Assembly (NCBI GenBank): GCA_037954665.1
Contig: JBBMOL010000446.1
Location: forward strand, 62,001-126,000
Source of the DNA: Laguncularia racemosa
Lineage: Eukaryota; Streptophyta; Magnoliopsida; Myrtales; Combretaceae
Reading direction: 5' to 3'
Length of the DNA stretch: 64,000 nt
Shown here: one piece after another, positions 34,832-46,401 of the stretch
Layout: each line of letters begins with the position of its first letter
Position numbering within the stretch: position 1 is the first letter of the stretch
The notes under the pieces: generated by a model
Told to the model about the DNA's origin: nothing
Database searches by the model: none
Seen by the model: the letters and a program-made list of their open reading frames with translations, nothing else
Program-made: the position numbers and the translations under genes

Positions 34832-35100
34832 GGAGAAATTATAAGCAAAGATATCAATGTTTAAAGTTTAGTTTAAATAAAGGATTAATATTATATTAAA
34901 TAGTTTAAATAGAAGATTTTTTATGTTGTGATGGATATTAACAAATTCTCTGTTCTATTTGAATAATTTAATATAATATTAATTATTTATTTTAACTACT
35001 TAAAAATTTAATTTTTTATTTTAATTACTTAAGCGTTAATAGTTTGATCTTTTATTTGAACTTGATCCTAAATGTTAATTCATTTACTTATAATTTCCCC
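34832..35100. mobile_element. MITE-like element with long terminal inverted repeats
   Basis: The left end GGAGAAATTATAAGCAAA and the reverse complement of the right end GGGGAAATTATAAGTAAA match. The resemblance continues inward for about 50 bases (AGTTTAAATAAAGGAT versus AGTTCAAATAAAAGAT). Both flanks show ATT, possibly a 3-bp duplication. About 269 bp with no coding capacity. The superfamily is undetermined. Confidence 0.6.
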
Positions 35101-37400
35101 ATTCATATTATCTGGTAGGTGGAAAAAAATAAAAAACTATTTAATTTAATATTAAATGTGACCTTGCACCTATGGTATTACTGCAGTACAAATTAGTATT
35201 TTTCTTTTCCATCAGGCCACGTGCGGCTGTAGGAAGCCGCAATGGTCCAAAGCCACCTGTCCTCGCCGTGCACGGCTGGTGTTCCACGAAGTCAATGTCC
35301 TTGACTTTGATGCCATTTGAACAAAACTTCACAACTCCCTTGGCGATGAAATTCGAGTTTCTTAAACATAATTTATATTCTCAATATACCTTGTAAATTT
35401 GTTGCTACACCATACTGTGAATTGGCATAATATATAATATGAAATATTTATTGTGTGGAATCTAACAATAACGTAAATTACAAGTACTTCAAATTTTTTT
35501 TTTAAAAAAAATGCATGAATGTACATGCATCTGTTAACAATTGTTCTTTTCTGTTTATTCCATGATAATGTCATAATCATTTAGAGGCTTGACGCGTATA
35601 TAAAATAAAAAAAATAAAAAAATTATGAATTTATTTTTAGACTCTTAATATGTTTTTCGGAAATAACTTTCATCGTGATGATGTTGGTCCTTGCAACCGA
35701 TTTTGGACCGGTTCAATACTTCAGCCAATTATTATTATCCTTTAATTCTAGTTGAAATTAGGCAAGTGTTGCACATTCCGAACCGCGGAACAGCCTCATG
35801 GTCTAGTTCCACGAACCGGCAGGAGTACGCAGCTAGGTCAGGCTGATACAATTAAGAAAGTATGAACTATACATATAAGAAAATGACCTAAACATATGTG
35901 GCTGATATATATTCGTCTCTAATAAATTATTTAATTGCAGGAAATCGTATAGTGACAATCATTCCATTTCTTATGTATTTTTTTTTTTTAGTACCATGAT
36001 TCCTTTGTCAAATATATGGATAGATTCCGACCCAACAACTATCACGTTGTACATAGTCTATTAAGATAAAAACAAAAGGATAAAAAGAAAAATTAGATTT
36101 ATTTTGTCTCTCATACAGATAAACGACATAAAGATCACAGTGAAACTAAGTTTCAAGAAAATATAGAAGTTTTACCAAGTTATAAGGCGTATTTCTGGAG
36201 TTCATATATAAAATACAATATTTTTTTTACCTATATATCCTTTTTTTTTTGGCTGAAAATTGAAGTTTTTTTTCCCTTAAATTTTCATGGCCAGCTTAAT
36301 TATAACATTTCGAATACAGATGAGATGGTGGTTAAGGGTTCAATACCATGATAGTGACGCTGCTGCTGATGCAATGTAGCAATATATATTTCAATGTTTT
36401 ATTGTCATGATATGCTGTTTTACCAACCAATATTGATTGGCATAATAGTTGTAGTTGTAAGGTAATTAAAACACAAAAAACATTAAAAAAAAGAAATTAA
36501 ATCCAACAGAAAAAAAATATAATATATATATATATATGCTTATTATTTCAATTTTATAGCTTTTGATTAAATATATTGTTCCATATTAGATACAAGCTAC
36601 CATTAAGATCTAAGACAACCAAACAAAACCATATACACAAGCTAGATCAATTAATTATATGTAAAAATTTGAGAGAACTGGGAAACCAGCCAAATCTTAT
36701 TTCATTGACTTTGAGATCAAGTTGTAACAACAGATCAGATTGGAAATGAAAGCAAAAAAAGTGTAAACTATGCGAGTAATTTCAACACTTTTCTTGTATA
36801 AATAGGAGTAAAAGGAAAAATAAATAAAACCCAAAATTTAATAAAGCAAAAGAGAGAACATGAAGTGAACGAATGCCTGGCTTTTCCATGTACGCCGCTA
36901 AAATATAAGTCGTTGCCGGTGGATTATACGTATTCCTCACCCAAATGGTACTCCACTTGAATAAATCCAACACCCAAGTTGTTGTTGTACGATGATATCG
37001 ACTATCACTTGTAACATAGTCATCGTAGGTGCAATATTTCCGATATGTGGTCGATCCGATAAGCTGATCTTTCTATTCTTCATAGATTATGTTTCCAGAT
37101 GAAGAAGATAGTGAATATTTGGAGAATCAAAGGTGTATGAGTAAGAAGAAAGCAGGCGAGTAGAAGGGTTTTTGGAGAGAGAAGAACGATTCGAGAATAG
37201 GGAGAAGAATGGGAAGAGGCAGGAATTAAAAGGCCGTTCCCAAGAAGATGATGACGAGCGTTTCCCGTTAATATTGTTTTCAAAAGGGTTTTTGTTTGAA
37301 AATAAAAGTGGGCCAAAGAACAGTCCCTTTTTGTTTCTCACGTTGGGGCTGTTCTCTTTGTCTTCCCCCGCAAGAGTCAATGATATTAGGTCGGCTTGAA
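35101..37400. other. Intergenic DNA with two weak coding-like stretches
   Basis: At 35141-35332 (minus) a more GC-rich frame begins MKFCSNGIKVKDIDFVEHQ. The plus strand of the same stretch (35172-35396) is also open, and neither is recognised. At about 36782-37400 (minus) a more GC-rich area has CT-rich leader-like sequence. Frames starting MTLAGEDKENSP and, further down, VLDLFKWSTIWVRNTYNP could be exons of an unrecognised host gene. The remainder is AT-rich. Confidence 0.35.
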
Positions 37401-37973
37401 TGGCCTAAATGACTCCCAGCTCTTTCCTTTTCTTGGTAATTACGAGGAGACTCGCGGATACCACCGTAATTATCATTCTCTTCTCGTAATAATGAATATT
37501 TATCACTTGCTTTTACAATACAAGGTATACACGTATGCGTATATAATTATACACGTCACGTGTAGATCATTATTTGGGCTAACTGTCACTGTAAAAAGTT
37601 TGATTTTTGCCAGGAGAAAATATGGTTGCAAGAAGTTATTGCCGTGTGATAATTCCTTGTAATACTAGGTTGTAATAGGAATGCTCTTTAAAGAATAACT
37701 AGAGAAATATTAGATGTCCATTGAGTTTCTCTGCCGCAAGAAATGACTTCTTGTAGCGTGGCATTTTTTTGCAAGAAGTTTTATTTATTTTTTAAAATTA
37801 ATATGACATTCCAAATTTTCAAAATGCATTTTTATTGCCCCTAAAATAGAAAACACTACGCAGTAACTATCTGTTGAAAGGCCTATCGAGACACTCAACA
37901 TACAACCTAAATACTTACTTAGCCTTATTAGTACTAACTTGTTGTCTCTATGTGATGGGGTAAAGAAATAGGA
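37401..37973. other. Intergenic DNA, nothing recognised
   Basis: Mixed composition with short frames only. No domain, repeat or RNA gene was recognised. Confidence 0.4.
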
Positions 37974-38206
37974 AAATTTTAGGGTACAATCATTCAAAAG
38001 TGATTAAACGGTATAATCACAATATATTACCTTGAAGTATAGTACATAAAGCTAACTAATAGTTTTTTATAAAAGTTGTCAACAGTATTAATAAGATTAT
38101 CAACGGTTTTATTTGTATTGTTAATAGATTTTATATACTGTAATTCTGAGTAATATACTGTGATAATGTCATATAATCACTTTTAAATGACTACACCGTA
38201 AAATTT
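37974..38206. mobile_element. MITE-like element with 56-bp terminal inverted repeats
   Basis: The first 56 bases (AAATTTTAGGGTACAATCAT...) match the reverse complement of the last 56 (AAATTTTACGGTGTAGTCAT...) at about 45 of 56 positions by my count. The 120-bp centre is AT-rich and non-coding. Target-site duplication is unclear, so the superfamily is not assigned. Confidence 0.75.
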
Positions 38207-39399
38207 CTTAAGGGAACATGCCATAGAAGGATTTGAAAAAGGACCGTGAGCTCTGTTAATTGGTAATCTACTAAACATCTATGATTTAGGATATATAGGA
38301 TAGAGATGGCCCATGGAAGATTGCAGATGCGATGGACCATCGACTGTTGTAGATGGCTAATAAACAACTATGTTTGGTCCATAAATGGTTGCGGTTGCTT
38401 GTGGTTTGATAATGTTATATTTAAATAGATTATGTAGGGATGACATGATAAAGTGGTGTCATGATTGGTAGACCTTAAGGGTTAAATTGTTAAATAATTT
38501 CTGCATGTTTGTAAGGGGAGTATCATTTTATGTTTAGATTTTTTTAAAATTTTTTATACTAAAATTGTTTTAGCTTCACCAGAAAGGGGAGAGAATGTAG
38601 ATAATTCGATTTTTGATGAAATAGATATTATGTTGTGTGTTTTCAAGTTGGTCATTGGTTTTGGGGGAAGCACCATTGGGAGAATTCGATAGAAGTGAAT
38701 TATAATACTTAACACTTATTAGGTATATTTGGATAATATACTTAGGATGAAGGAAAATTTGAGTATTTTTTGTTATTTCAATGGAGAATTATCTTTAAAA
38801 TAGTATTAGTAGGGATCTTACCTTTTGAGGTTTATTTCGGTGAAAAATAAAAAGGTTAAGTTATTAAGATGATTTTTGAAATACAAAAAGCTTTATACGA
38901 AGAAAACATTTTTTTTTGCCAAAATGCTTATTTATAAAAGTTGGCATTTTCAATATCATATGAAACCTTTTCAAAATGCCTCTATAGTCATATACCGTTA
39001 AAAGGAAATGGATTTGATAAAAATGAAAACGATATTTGTCAGCATCTATGCTATCTTAGTCTAAATAAAAACAAATTTTTATGCCAATTATTTTTACCAT
39101 GTATTTCTTAGCTAATAATGTTTTTGAAATTAAAAGATATTGTTATACAAAATCTTGTTTTTTCACTGTTGGATACAAAGATTTATTCTTTAATAAAGAT
39201 GTGAAGCTTAACCTTATAAATAGAAGACCATGGAATATTTGGATGCATACATGTTACAAACGTGGTTGAGTATTACTAGCAAGAAGTGTATTTGAGAATT
39301 GAACATTCAAGATTATATTCTCTTTACTAGTATGCTAGAGTTTAGTAATTTTATCTAGTGCTTTTCCAAAAGAGTGTTTAGGGTGCTATCTGTTGTAAT
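38207..39399. other. Intergenic DNA, nothing recognised
   Basis: AT-rich with a few short frames, no recognisable domain. A GGTCCAT/TGGACCAT-type imperfect repeat occurs near 38330-38385. Confidence 0.4.
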
Positions 39400-40807
39400 T
39401 GTATATGTTTTCACAAACTTAGTGTAGAGAAGTGAATGAGCTATGGGTGGAGGAGAAGGCAGTCAGGGTTAGGTTAGTAGGAGCTAGGAGAACCTAGAAG
39501 AAGCCATGTGATCATGGCAACATTAGCTTCTACTAAGTTTAGTGGAGTTGTCACAATAACAGATTCCCCTTGTACTTTTATTTATATTATTAGTAGTTGA
39601 CTTGATAGTGCTGGTAGAGATGATATAGGCACAAGGTTGAACTTGCAACACCAAGCATGCATTATGTCCACTATCTTCCTATATCATTGTCTTATTGGTT
39701 CAATTCCTAATTTTCTAAGGATCAAACCTAAGCTCTAATATCATTTAAGTTATCATGCCCCAAAACCTAGAACGTATATAGCCCCTCATGTGTTATCATA
39801 GAATGATGACATGCAAAGGCCTGAAAACTCACTAAATATCTCTAAGAATCAATAATAATTACAAATTCAATATTGACTTTAACTCCACATAAACAATACT
39901 GAGTAGCTCATATGAGTCCCACTAATAACCATTAATACAATTGATGGGTCAAACTAGAGTCAATCACTCTTACAGAAACTGACATATAATTATAGACATT
40001 AATAGAACAACATATGTCATACAACTATTCCAAAAGTCTAACTCCACAATATTGTCAACTACACTAAAAGAGACATAAACACTCTCTAATGCCCATATCT
40101 CATAAGACTCAATCATTGTCATAGTAATAGTAATATTGCACATCATCTCCCATATCCTAGTGTAAATTGATCCAAGTCTCATCATACACCATCAACTCAT
40201 TTAACGTACTTGCCACTGAAAAAGGAATTACATGGAGGGATGAGCTAATACCTAATACATATATACCATTAAACACATTCGCATGCTATGCAGAATCAAA
40301 ATCACAAATTGATATGCAACACATACATCATAAGCAACCAATTAATTGTCTTGTCTTTTGTTTAGGTGTTATATATAGCATAACACCTAAAATTTACCTA
40401 GATTATTTTGGTATGCAACTCTACATAAGGACAACGTCATATACAGATCATCGGAATAACATCCCGAGATTACGGAAACTCTTAATCCCTTGAATCTAGT
40501 CATGCATAATCAGCAATCATTTATAAGATAGATAAATTTCAAGTCCATTTTGGTTCTACCCTAATAGGCATAGTTAGCAAACATAATGTGTAGGTACTTG
40601 GTTTGTGAGCTTAACAAGATCTTACTCCTCCTTAACTTTATACTTTATCATTCGATCATTGATGGTAAGCTTTTAGTAGTTTCACTAAGTTTATTTAATT
40701 AGTTTAGCTATCAACTTACCCTCTAAACAAGCCTTAATTAATTAATTAATCCTCACAATTAGCCTTTGTGATCTTTTAAGTATTACTTTAGATCCTTTGT
40801 GTAATAT
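39400..40807 (-). mobile_element. Decayed Tekay-like 5' end: leader/gag trace and LTR remnant
   Basis: The layout copies that of element A at 19920-20420. A CCTAAGCTCTAATATCATTTAAG stretch (about 39728-39750) is a decayed PBS on the minus strand. An LTR-like start (about 39754, ATGCCCCAAAACCTAGAACG) follows, then a CACTGAAAAAGGAATTACATGG segment near 40214 that parallels CAACTGAAAAATAATTGGAATG near 20412. The left part (39400-39727) is probably internal sequence. The right end abuts the truncated element D. Confidence 0.5.
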
Positions 40808-41509
40808 ATTTGAATTATAAGATATGGAGTTCCTGAGTCCATCATCACCGACAACGGTACTAATCTTAATAACAAATCGATGACAGGTTTATGTCAACAA
40901 TTCCACATAAACTATAGAAATTCAACTCCCTATCGACCTCAGATGAACGGGGCAGTAGAAGCAGCTAACAAGAATATCAAAAAGATCATCGAAAAAATGA
41001 CAACTACTTACAAAGATTGGCCCGAGATGTTGCCGTTTGCTTTCATGGCTTATAGGACCTCAATAAGAACATCTATTGGAGCTACCCCATATTCATTGGT
41101 ATATGGTACCGAGGCAGTCTTGCCAGTCGAGGTCGAAATACCAGTATTTAGAATTCTGTTAGAAACTCAGTTAACTGAAGCAGACTGGGTGAAGAAGAGG
41201 CTTGATCAGCTGAATCTGGTTGATGAAAAAAGACTCACTGCACTATGTCATGGCCAGTGTTACCAACAAAGGATGGTCCGAGCATTTAACAAGAAAATGA
41301 GGCCTCGATGCTTCAAGGAAGGAGACCTGGTACTAAAGAAAGTTCTCTCGAATGCCCAAGATTCTAGAGGGAAATTCACCCCGAACTATGAGGGTCCCTA
41401 TGTGGTGAAGAAGGTATTGTCAGGAGGCGCTTTGATATTGACTCAAATGGATGGTCCAGAATTGAGAGAGCCCATTAATGCAGATGCTGTGAAGATATAC
41501 TATCCTTAG
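40808..41509 (+). pseudogene. Element D integrase, C-terminal half
   Basis: Readable from about 40811 through IITDNGTNLNNKSM (one catalytic aspartate) and NGAVEAANKNIKKIIEKM (the glutamate of the DDE triad). It continues with FMAYRTSIRTSIGATPYSLV and YGTEAVLPVEVEIP, then the C-terminal GKFTPNYEGPYVVKKVLSGG and a stop after KIYYP. From the methionine at 40880 it is an uninterrupted 209 codons. The N-terminal zinc finger and first catalytic aspartate are missing through truncation, so it cannot work. The TPNYEGPYVVK ending is characteristic of Ogre/Tat integrases. Confidence 0.9.
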
Positions 41510-41999
41510 GCAAGGGAATTGAAATTTTGCCGATGTTTATGAAAGCCGATATTCAATACAAATTTCATTGAGTCCAGTTTTCATTTTTTACAAGCAAAGT
41601 TAACGTCTCTAAATGGTCAATAATTCCAACCAATCAATTACAACAAACATTCCTAAACACATTACCCATCACTTCACTAATGAATGATAAACACTAAAAT
41701 GATAATGAATCTCAATAAATTTTGTAATATAATTCTATCTACTTTTGAGCATTAAAACCTGGTGCATTAGTAGGATAACACTACCGTCAAAAGAGCCATG
41801 CACACAAGAAAGGAAGCATATCAAGATCTTTAACCCCGTGTCAAAGCAAGAGTAAGCGAAGCAGGAGCAAACCAGCACGAAGATTCGGTTGTTTGGTTGC
41901 TATCCACGATAAATTGGCAAACATATAAATAACTATCATCCACATATCATGAAAACATCAAATCATTTAACCCAGTCAGTAGAAGCATGTTCAAAAGTA
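41510..41999 (+). other. Element D 3' untranslated region, unique part
   Basis: Non-coding sequence between the pol stop and the tandem repeats. No frame or motif was recognised. Confidence 0.6.
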
Positions 42000-43080
42000 T
42001 AAGATTAGTCAGCCCACAATAGGACACAAGTCTAAACATCCCCTTGAAAAGGTTAATCAACCCGTAATGTGGCACTTTCCTAGATATCTTCTCTTAAGGT
42101 TAGCCCATAGGGGTACCTTTTGAGACATTTTGTTATAGGTTAGTCAGCCCACATTATGGCACTTCCCTAAACATCCTCTCTTAAGGTTAGCCATAGGGGT
42201 ACCTTTCGAGACATTATGTTATAGGTTAGTCAGCCCACATTGGGGCACTTCCCTAAACATTCTCTCTTAGGGTTAGCTTATAAAGGCACTTTTTGAGACG
42301 TTTCTCCCCATAGGTTAGTCAGCCCACAGTGGGGCACTTCCCTAAATATCTCTTCTTAAGGCCAGCCTGTAGAGGTACCTTTCGAAACATTGCTTCCCCA
42401 GGGTCGTGAGTCTAAGAAGACACTTCCTACTACAGGTTAGTCAGCCTACAATGGGGCACTTTCCCAAACACTCCTTCAAAAAAATGTCAGCCCATAGGGG
42501 CACCTTTTGAGGCATGTCCTCTAGCTATAGGTTAGTTAGCCCGCGAAGGGGCACTTTCCTAGACACCTTTTCTTGAAGTTAGCTCATAGGAGCACTTTTC
42601 GAATCCATCGATTAGTTAGCTCAAAGGAGCACTTTTCAAATCTATCGATTAGTTAGCTCAGAGGAGCACTTTTCAAATCTATCGATCAGTTAGCTCAGAG
42701 GATCCATCGATCAGTTAGCTCAGAGGAGCACTGTTCGAATCTATCGATTAGTTAGCTCAGAGGAGCACTTTTCGACTTTATCAATTAGTCAGCTCGTAGG
42801 AGCACTTTTCAAATTGTCGATAACCGATTAGTTAGCTCATAAGAGCACTCTTTGAAGGTATTTTCCCAAACAGTCGCTAGTCTAGTTAGACACTTCTGTT
42901 GACAGGTGGCCAGCTCATAAGAGCGCTTCGTAAGACAATCTTCTCTTCAAGGTTGTTAGTCCGATAAGACGCTTCCTATCATCAGATATTCCACTTACAA
43001 TAACACACTCCTAAACAATTCTTGAGATGGTTCCTATCGCCAATTAGTCAGCCTATAGAGCACTTTTTGGAATGATACAT
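42000..43080 (+). repeat. Hierarchical tandem repeats in the element D 3' UTR
   Basis: GGTTAGTCAGCCCAC-like starts occur at 42138, 42224, 42313, 42435 and 42530 (steps of 86-122 bp), each followed by GGGGCACTT and, later, TAGGGGTACCTTT. From about 42605 to 42850 the same core shrinks to ATTAGTTAGCTC...GGAGCACTTTTC units at 42611, 42648, 42685, 42710 and 42747 (37-bp step, one 25-bp short unit). Both series share the TTAGTYAGCYC/GSRGCACTT core. Confidence 0.92.
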
Positions 43081-43280
43081 TATTCTATAGTGTTAGGACC
43101 ATTTCCTAAGCAGTACTAACCATCACGAAACACTAGTGGGATTATTAGCTCATGGAACATTTTCCTATTAGAGACCAAATTCTAGATAACCAGCCAAAAC
43201 AAGGCGTTATCCATTCAATCAAGAGGCCAAAAATGACGTCTTTCTTGTCTTTGTAGTTAAGTTTTTTCAAAATTTACTAC

Positions 43281-43292
43281 AAAGAGGGGCAA
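43281..43292 (+). other. Element D polypurine tract
   Basis: AAAGAGGGGCAA directly precedes the LTR start TGTAAACACTCC at 43293. Confidence 0.88.
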
Positions 43293-45350
43293 TTGTAAAC
43301 ACTCCATTTTTGCCCTAATGATCAATAATAATCAATAATAATTAATTTCCAAATTTTTCCATTTTTTTTCTAATTTAGCAAAAATAGGAAAAATATTCAA
43401 AAAATAAAATAAATAGGAAAAATACATCAATTTTGGAAAATAATAGCAGAAATGGCAATAAAAAGGGATAAATAAATTTTTAAATTTTTTGAAATTTCAA
43501 AAAAATACAAAAAAATCACATTGCATATATGCAAATTGCGAAAATAATAAAATCACGAAAGTGGGCTAGCCCAGCTGGTCCGGACCATGGCCTAAGGTGC
43601 GCGCGGGAGGGCTTGTTCAAGCGTTCGAAACGCGGGGGAAGCAAAATCCGCGTTTTGCAATTTTTTTCTCTACTTGGGACACGTGTTAGCAGCCGATTAG
43701 TTGGAGCGAACGCACACGCCGGGTGCGTGATCGTCTTCAACTTCCGTCCGAGATCGCCGACGAGGAGAAAAATCCAAATTTCGGCCGTTTTGATTCGATT
43801 TTGTGCACAAATCCAACAGATCTTCAATAGAAATAAGATAAACATCATCCAATTGGAATCAAATCGCAACAAATCAATGGATTTGCACAAATCGGAGATG
43901 GGTTTTTAACCGCAAATCCGATTTGCTTCAATCGGTGGAAATCCGAGCTTATCCAGCTCGATTTCTTGCACCTATAAATAGAGGATGAAGTGGAGAGGCA
44001 AATGCACGAATTAAAAGTGATAAAAAGAGAGAGAATCGAAGCCTTGCCGGAGTTCTTCACCTGCGACCACCGATCAAGCGTCGAGTAGCCATTAGGAGGT
44101 GTTTTTGAAGCAAATCACCACCACAGTTGAGTTTCTCACCCCCGAAAACCTAAGAATCGACACCTTAACCGCTTTGAAAGGTCGCCGGAACGCCGTCAAC
44201 GAGCATCCCCAACTGTCGTGTCCGATCGACCCGACCCGACCCACTTCGACCCGATTCAACTCGACTGACCCGACCTGCGCACTGACCCGGATCCAGGTAA
44301 GTCGGATTTTCCGATTTTTTGTATTTATTTTATTTGTTTCTTATGTATTTATTTAGTTATTTTATTTATTTATTTTTTTCAAATTTCTTTAGTTATTTAT
44401 TTGTTATAATTCAAAAATAGAAAAAATGTTGGAATTTAGATTAGTTTTTTTTTAGGATTTAATTTAGGATGAATAATAAAAATAAAAAATAATAATTATA
44501 ATAAAAAATAATAAAAATGTAAAAATTTATGAAGAAAATAATAAAAATATTAGAAAAGAATAATAATAAAAATTTAGATTTCAGAATAGGATAAATAAAT
44601 AATGTAGGAGAAAATTCTTCAATAAAAATTATAAAAAAATAATAAAAAATCAATAAAATTTATAATAGTAGAAATGAGTTGAAAAATAGAAAAATGGAAT
44701 TTTTATCACTTAGAAAAATCATTTTCTTAAATAAATCCAAAATTGGTTTTTCCTTAAAATATCATTTTCAAAAATCAAATTATCAAGCTTAGGCTTAGAT
44801 TTTTTTTAAAAAATACTAAGATGGTAAAAAACATAAATCAAAAGAGATTTCACAATTAAAATCCACAAACACACTAAAGTTTTTTCAAGAAAAGCGAACT
44901 ATGGCATGTTTGATCTTGAATAGCAGGTACATAGGCACCCATTTGGGGCAACCCTAAAAAGGAATAAAAATCATTTTCCTAGAATAATTCACTTAAAAAT
45001 ACAATAAAAGATAACAAGAAATAAATAAAAGACATTTCGGATAAAGTTTAGATTTTATGAGATTAAGGTGATAACCTTAGGGTTTTAATAGGTTAGCCTC
45101 CAAACTCAAAAACTTTAGTTTTCCCTTTCTTCTTTTCACAAAAAATGAAAAGAGGAAATCACACTGACTAGTGGTCCAAATTAGGATTGATCTGTTCCAT
45201 TAATCCTAATTCAATCTTTTCCAACTACAGTTGGGTGGCGACTCCAAAACAAAACGAAATTCCTAACTCAAGTCGAGAATCTACATTAGATGAGCATAGG
45301 GTCTAGTATAGATCGAATCAGGAATGTGAAATAAAAAATTAGACTCGACA
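43293..45350 (+). repeat. Element D 3' LTR (Ogre/Tat type)
   Basis: 2058 bp, TGTAAACACTCC...AGACTCGACA, homologous to the reverse of 8384-10406. A tRNA-like A/B-box module lies at 43561-43631 and a TATA box (TATAAATAGAG) at about 43974-43984. The middle (44340-44700) is extremely AT-rich. The frames at 43516-43909 and 44099-44356 are not genes. Confidence 0.92.
43561..43631 (+). other. tRNA-like A-box/B-box module in the element D LTR
   Basis: GTGGGCTAGCCCAGCTGG (A-box-like) is followed 55 bp later by GCGTTCGAAAC (B-box-like), parallel to the module in the 8384-10406 LTR. The B box here departs more from consensus. No cloverleaf can be drawn. Confidence 0.6.
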
Positions 45351-45575
45351 ATATTGAACAAAAGAAGAGTTACAGTATATATAAACTACAATACATGGAA
45401 CTATACAGGAAAAGAATAAAAATAAATAAATCAGGATTGGCTCAATCATTTTTTTAAGGAAAGAAATAAATAAGATCCTATAATCAAGGATTGACACAAT
45501 AAAATTTTATTTAATTTTTTTTTACAAAAAAACTGCTTAATTTCTATCACAAAGTAAGGTTTTTTTCCTTAACAA
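45351..45575. other. Short spacer downstream of the glycine-rich-protein gene
   Basis: AT-rich spacer between the element D LTR and the last coding base of the host gene on the minus strand. It may contain the gene's 3' untranslated region or a last exon. Confidence 0.4.
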
Positions 45576-46279
45576 TCATAGAAAAAGAGTACATTCAAAC
45601 TTTTTTAATAACGCACATAAAAGATAGATATTTTCATCAAAGTTTGTCTCATAGATGTAAGTCTTACCAGTAGAGCCACAGCACCTGCAACCCCAGCGGC
45701 CGCAACATCTTCTGCATCCATGGCCTCCTCCACCCCAGCCGCCCCCGCCACCTCCATATGTCGCGTCAACTAATTCCTTTTCTTCCTGGTTTTTTTACTC
45801 CACCGGGTTCGCTGTATTATTCCATAAGTAATAATAATTCAACCGTCAAAATTTATTTATATTAAAAGTAACCAACCAAACACTATTATAAATACTTAGC
45901 CGCATGCGTGACTAGTCGAGCAGCACTAGCTTTGTCTTATTCTCGACACGTTTTATCAATTGTAACGTGTCTAATTACACCGTCGTACATACAAATTAAG
46001 AGTAGACAGTATCAGGTGTTGATATCATTGAATACATATTACGCATTTTATTTTATATGGCAAAAGATTTTATGCTCTATACTCACGTATACTTTGGATT
46101 AATTCTATCACTTACAAGTTATTTTCTACTCGAAATGTACAAAAAGAAGAGAAAAGAAAACTGGCTCATACATTTAATTTCTTATCTTTGGATGACTGGA
46201 TTTCTAATGCCGCAGTGAAGAGAAGAATTGCAATAAGAGCAAGCAGCAAAATAAAAGCCTTGGACTTCATTTTGAGCAT
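45576..46279 (-). CDS. Small secreted glycine-rich, cysteine-tailed protein (host gene, two or more exons)
   Basis: Exon 1 runs 46279-46172: MLKMKSKAFILLLALIAILL then FTAALEIQSSKDKKLN, a clear signal peptide. ATG at 46279 or the in-frame 46270 may be used. The donor is AAT|GTATGAG (46171). The acceptor AAACCAG lies before 45785. Exon 2 reads EEKELVDATYGGGGGGWGGG, then GHGCRRCCGRWGCRCCGS. This signal peptide, acidic spacer, Gly-rich and Cys-rich C-terminal order matches plant class II glycine-rich proteins of the AtGRP3 type, which act in the cell wall. After GSTG the frame either runs on to a TGA at 45578-45576 or uses a GTAAGA donor at 45667 to reach an unseen last exon. The glycine repeat is short for the family. 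Splice sites are predicted by eye. Confidence 0.72.
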
Positions 46280-46354
46280 TCTCGAATTATCAGAAAGGTT
46301 TTAAAAAGATACGAATATTTCATTGTCTATTCATTTGGATTCTAAAGTAACCCA

Positions 46355-46360
46355 TTTATA
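46355..46360 (-). promoter_or_regulatory. TATA box of the glycine-rich-protein gene
   Basis: TATAAA on the minus strand, about 76 bp upstream of the first ATG, predicting a transcription start near 46325-46330. An A18 tract (46373-46390) lies just upstream. Element E1 begins about 41 bp beyond. Confidence 0.65.
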
Positions 46361-46401
46361 GTGGCGGAATGCAAAAAAAAAAAAAAAAAAATGATATAAA
46401 A

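Larger units (their letters stand above)
40808..45350 (+). mobile_element. Element D: 5'-truncated Ogre/Tat-lineage gypsy retrotransposon
   Basis: The 3' portion only: integrase from about the YGVPESIITDNGT motif, a 1.8-kb non-coding 3' region with tandem repeats, a PPT and a 2058-bp 3' LTR (43293-45350). The integrase wording and the long repeat-bearing spacer before the LTR are typical of the Ogre/Tat lineage. The LTR is homologous, reversed, to the solo LTR at 8384-10406. No target duplication can be checked because the 5' end is missing. Confidence 0.88.

Noticed and set aside
43516..43909. Two overlapping frames of about 125 codons
   Set aside because: Lie inside the non-coding Ogre-type LTR, over the tRNA-like module.
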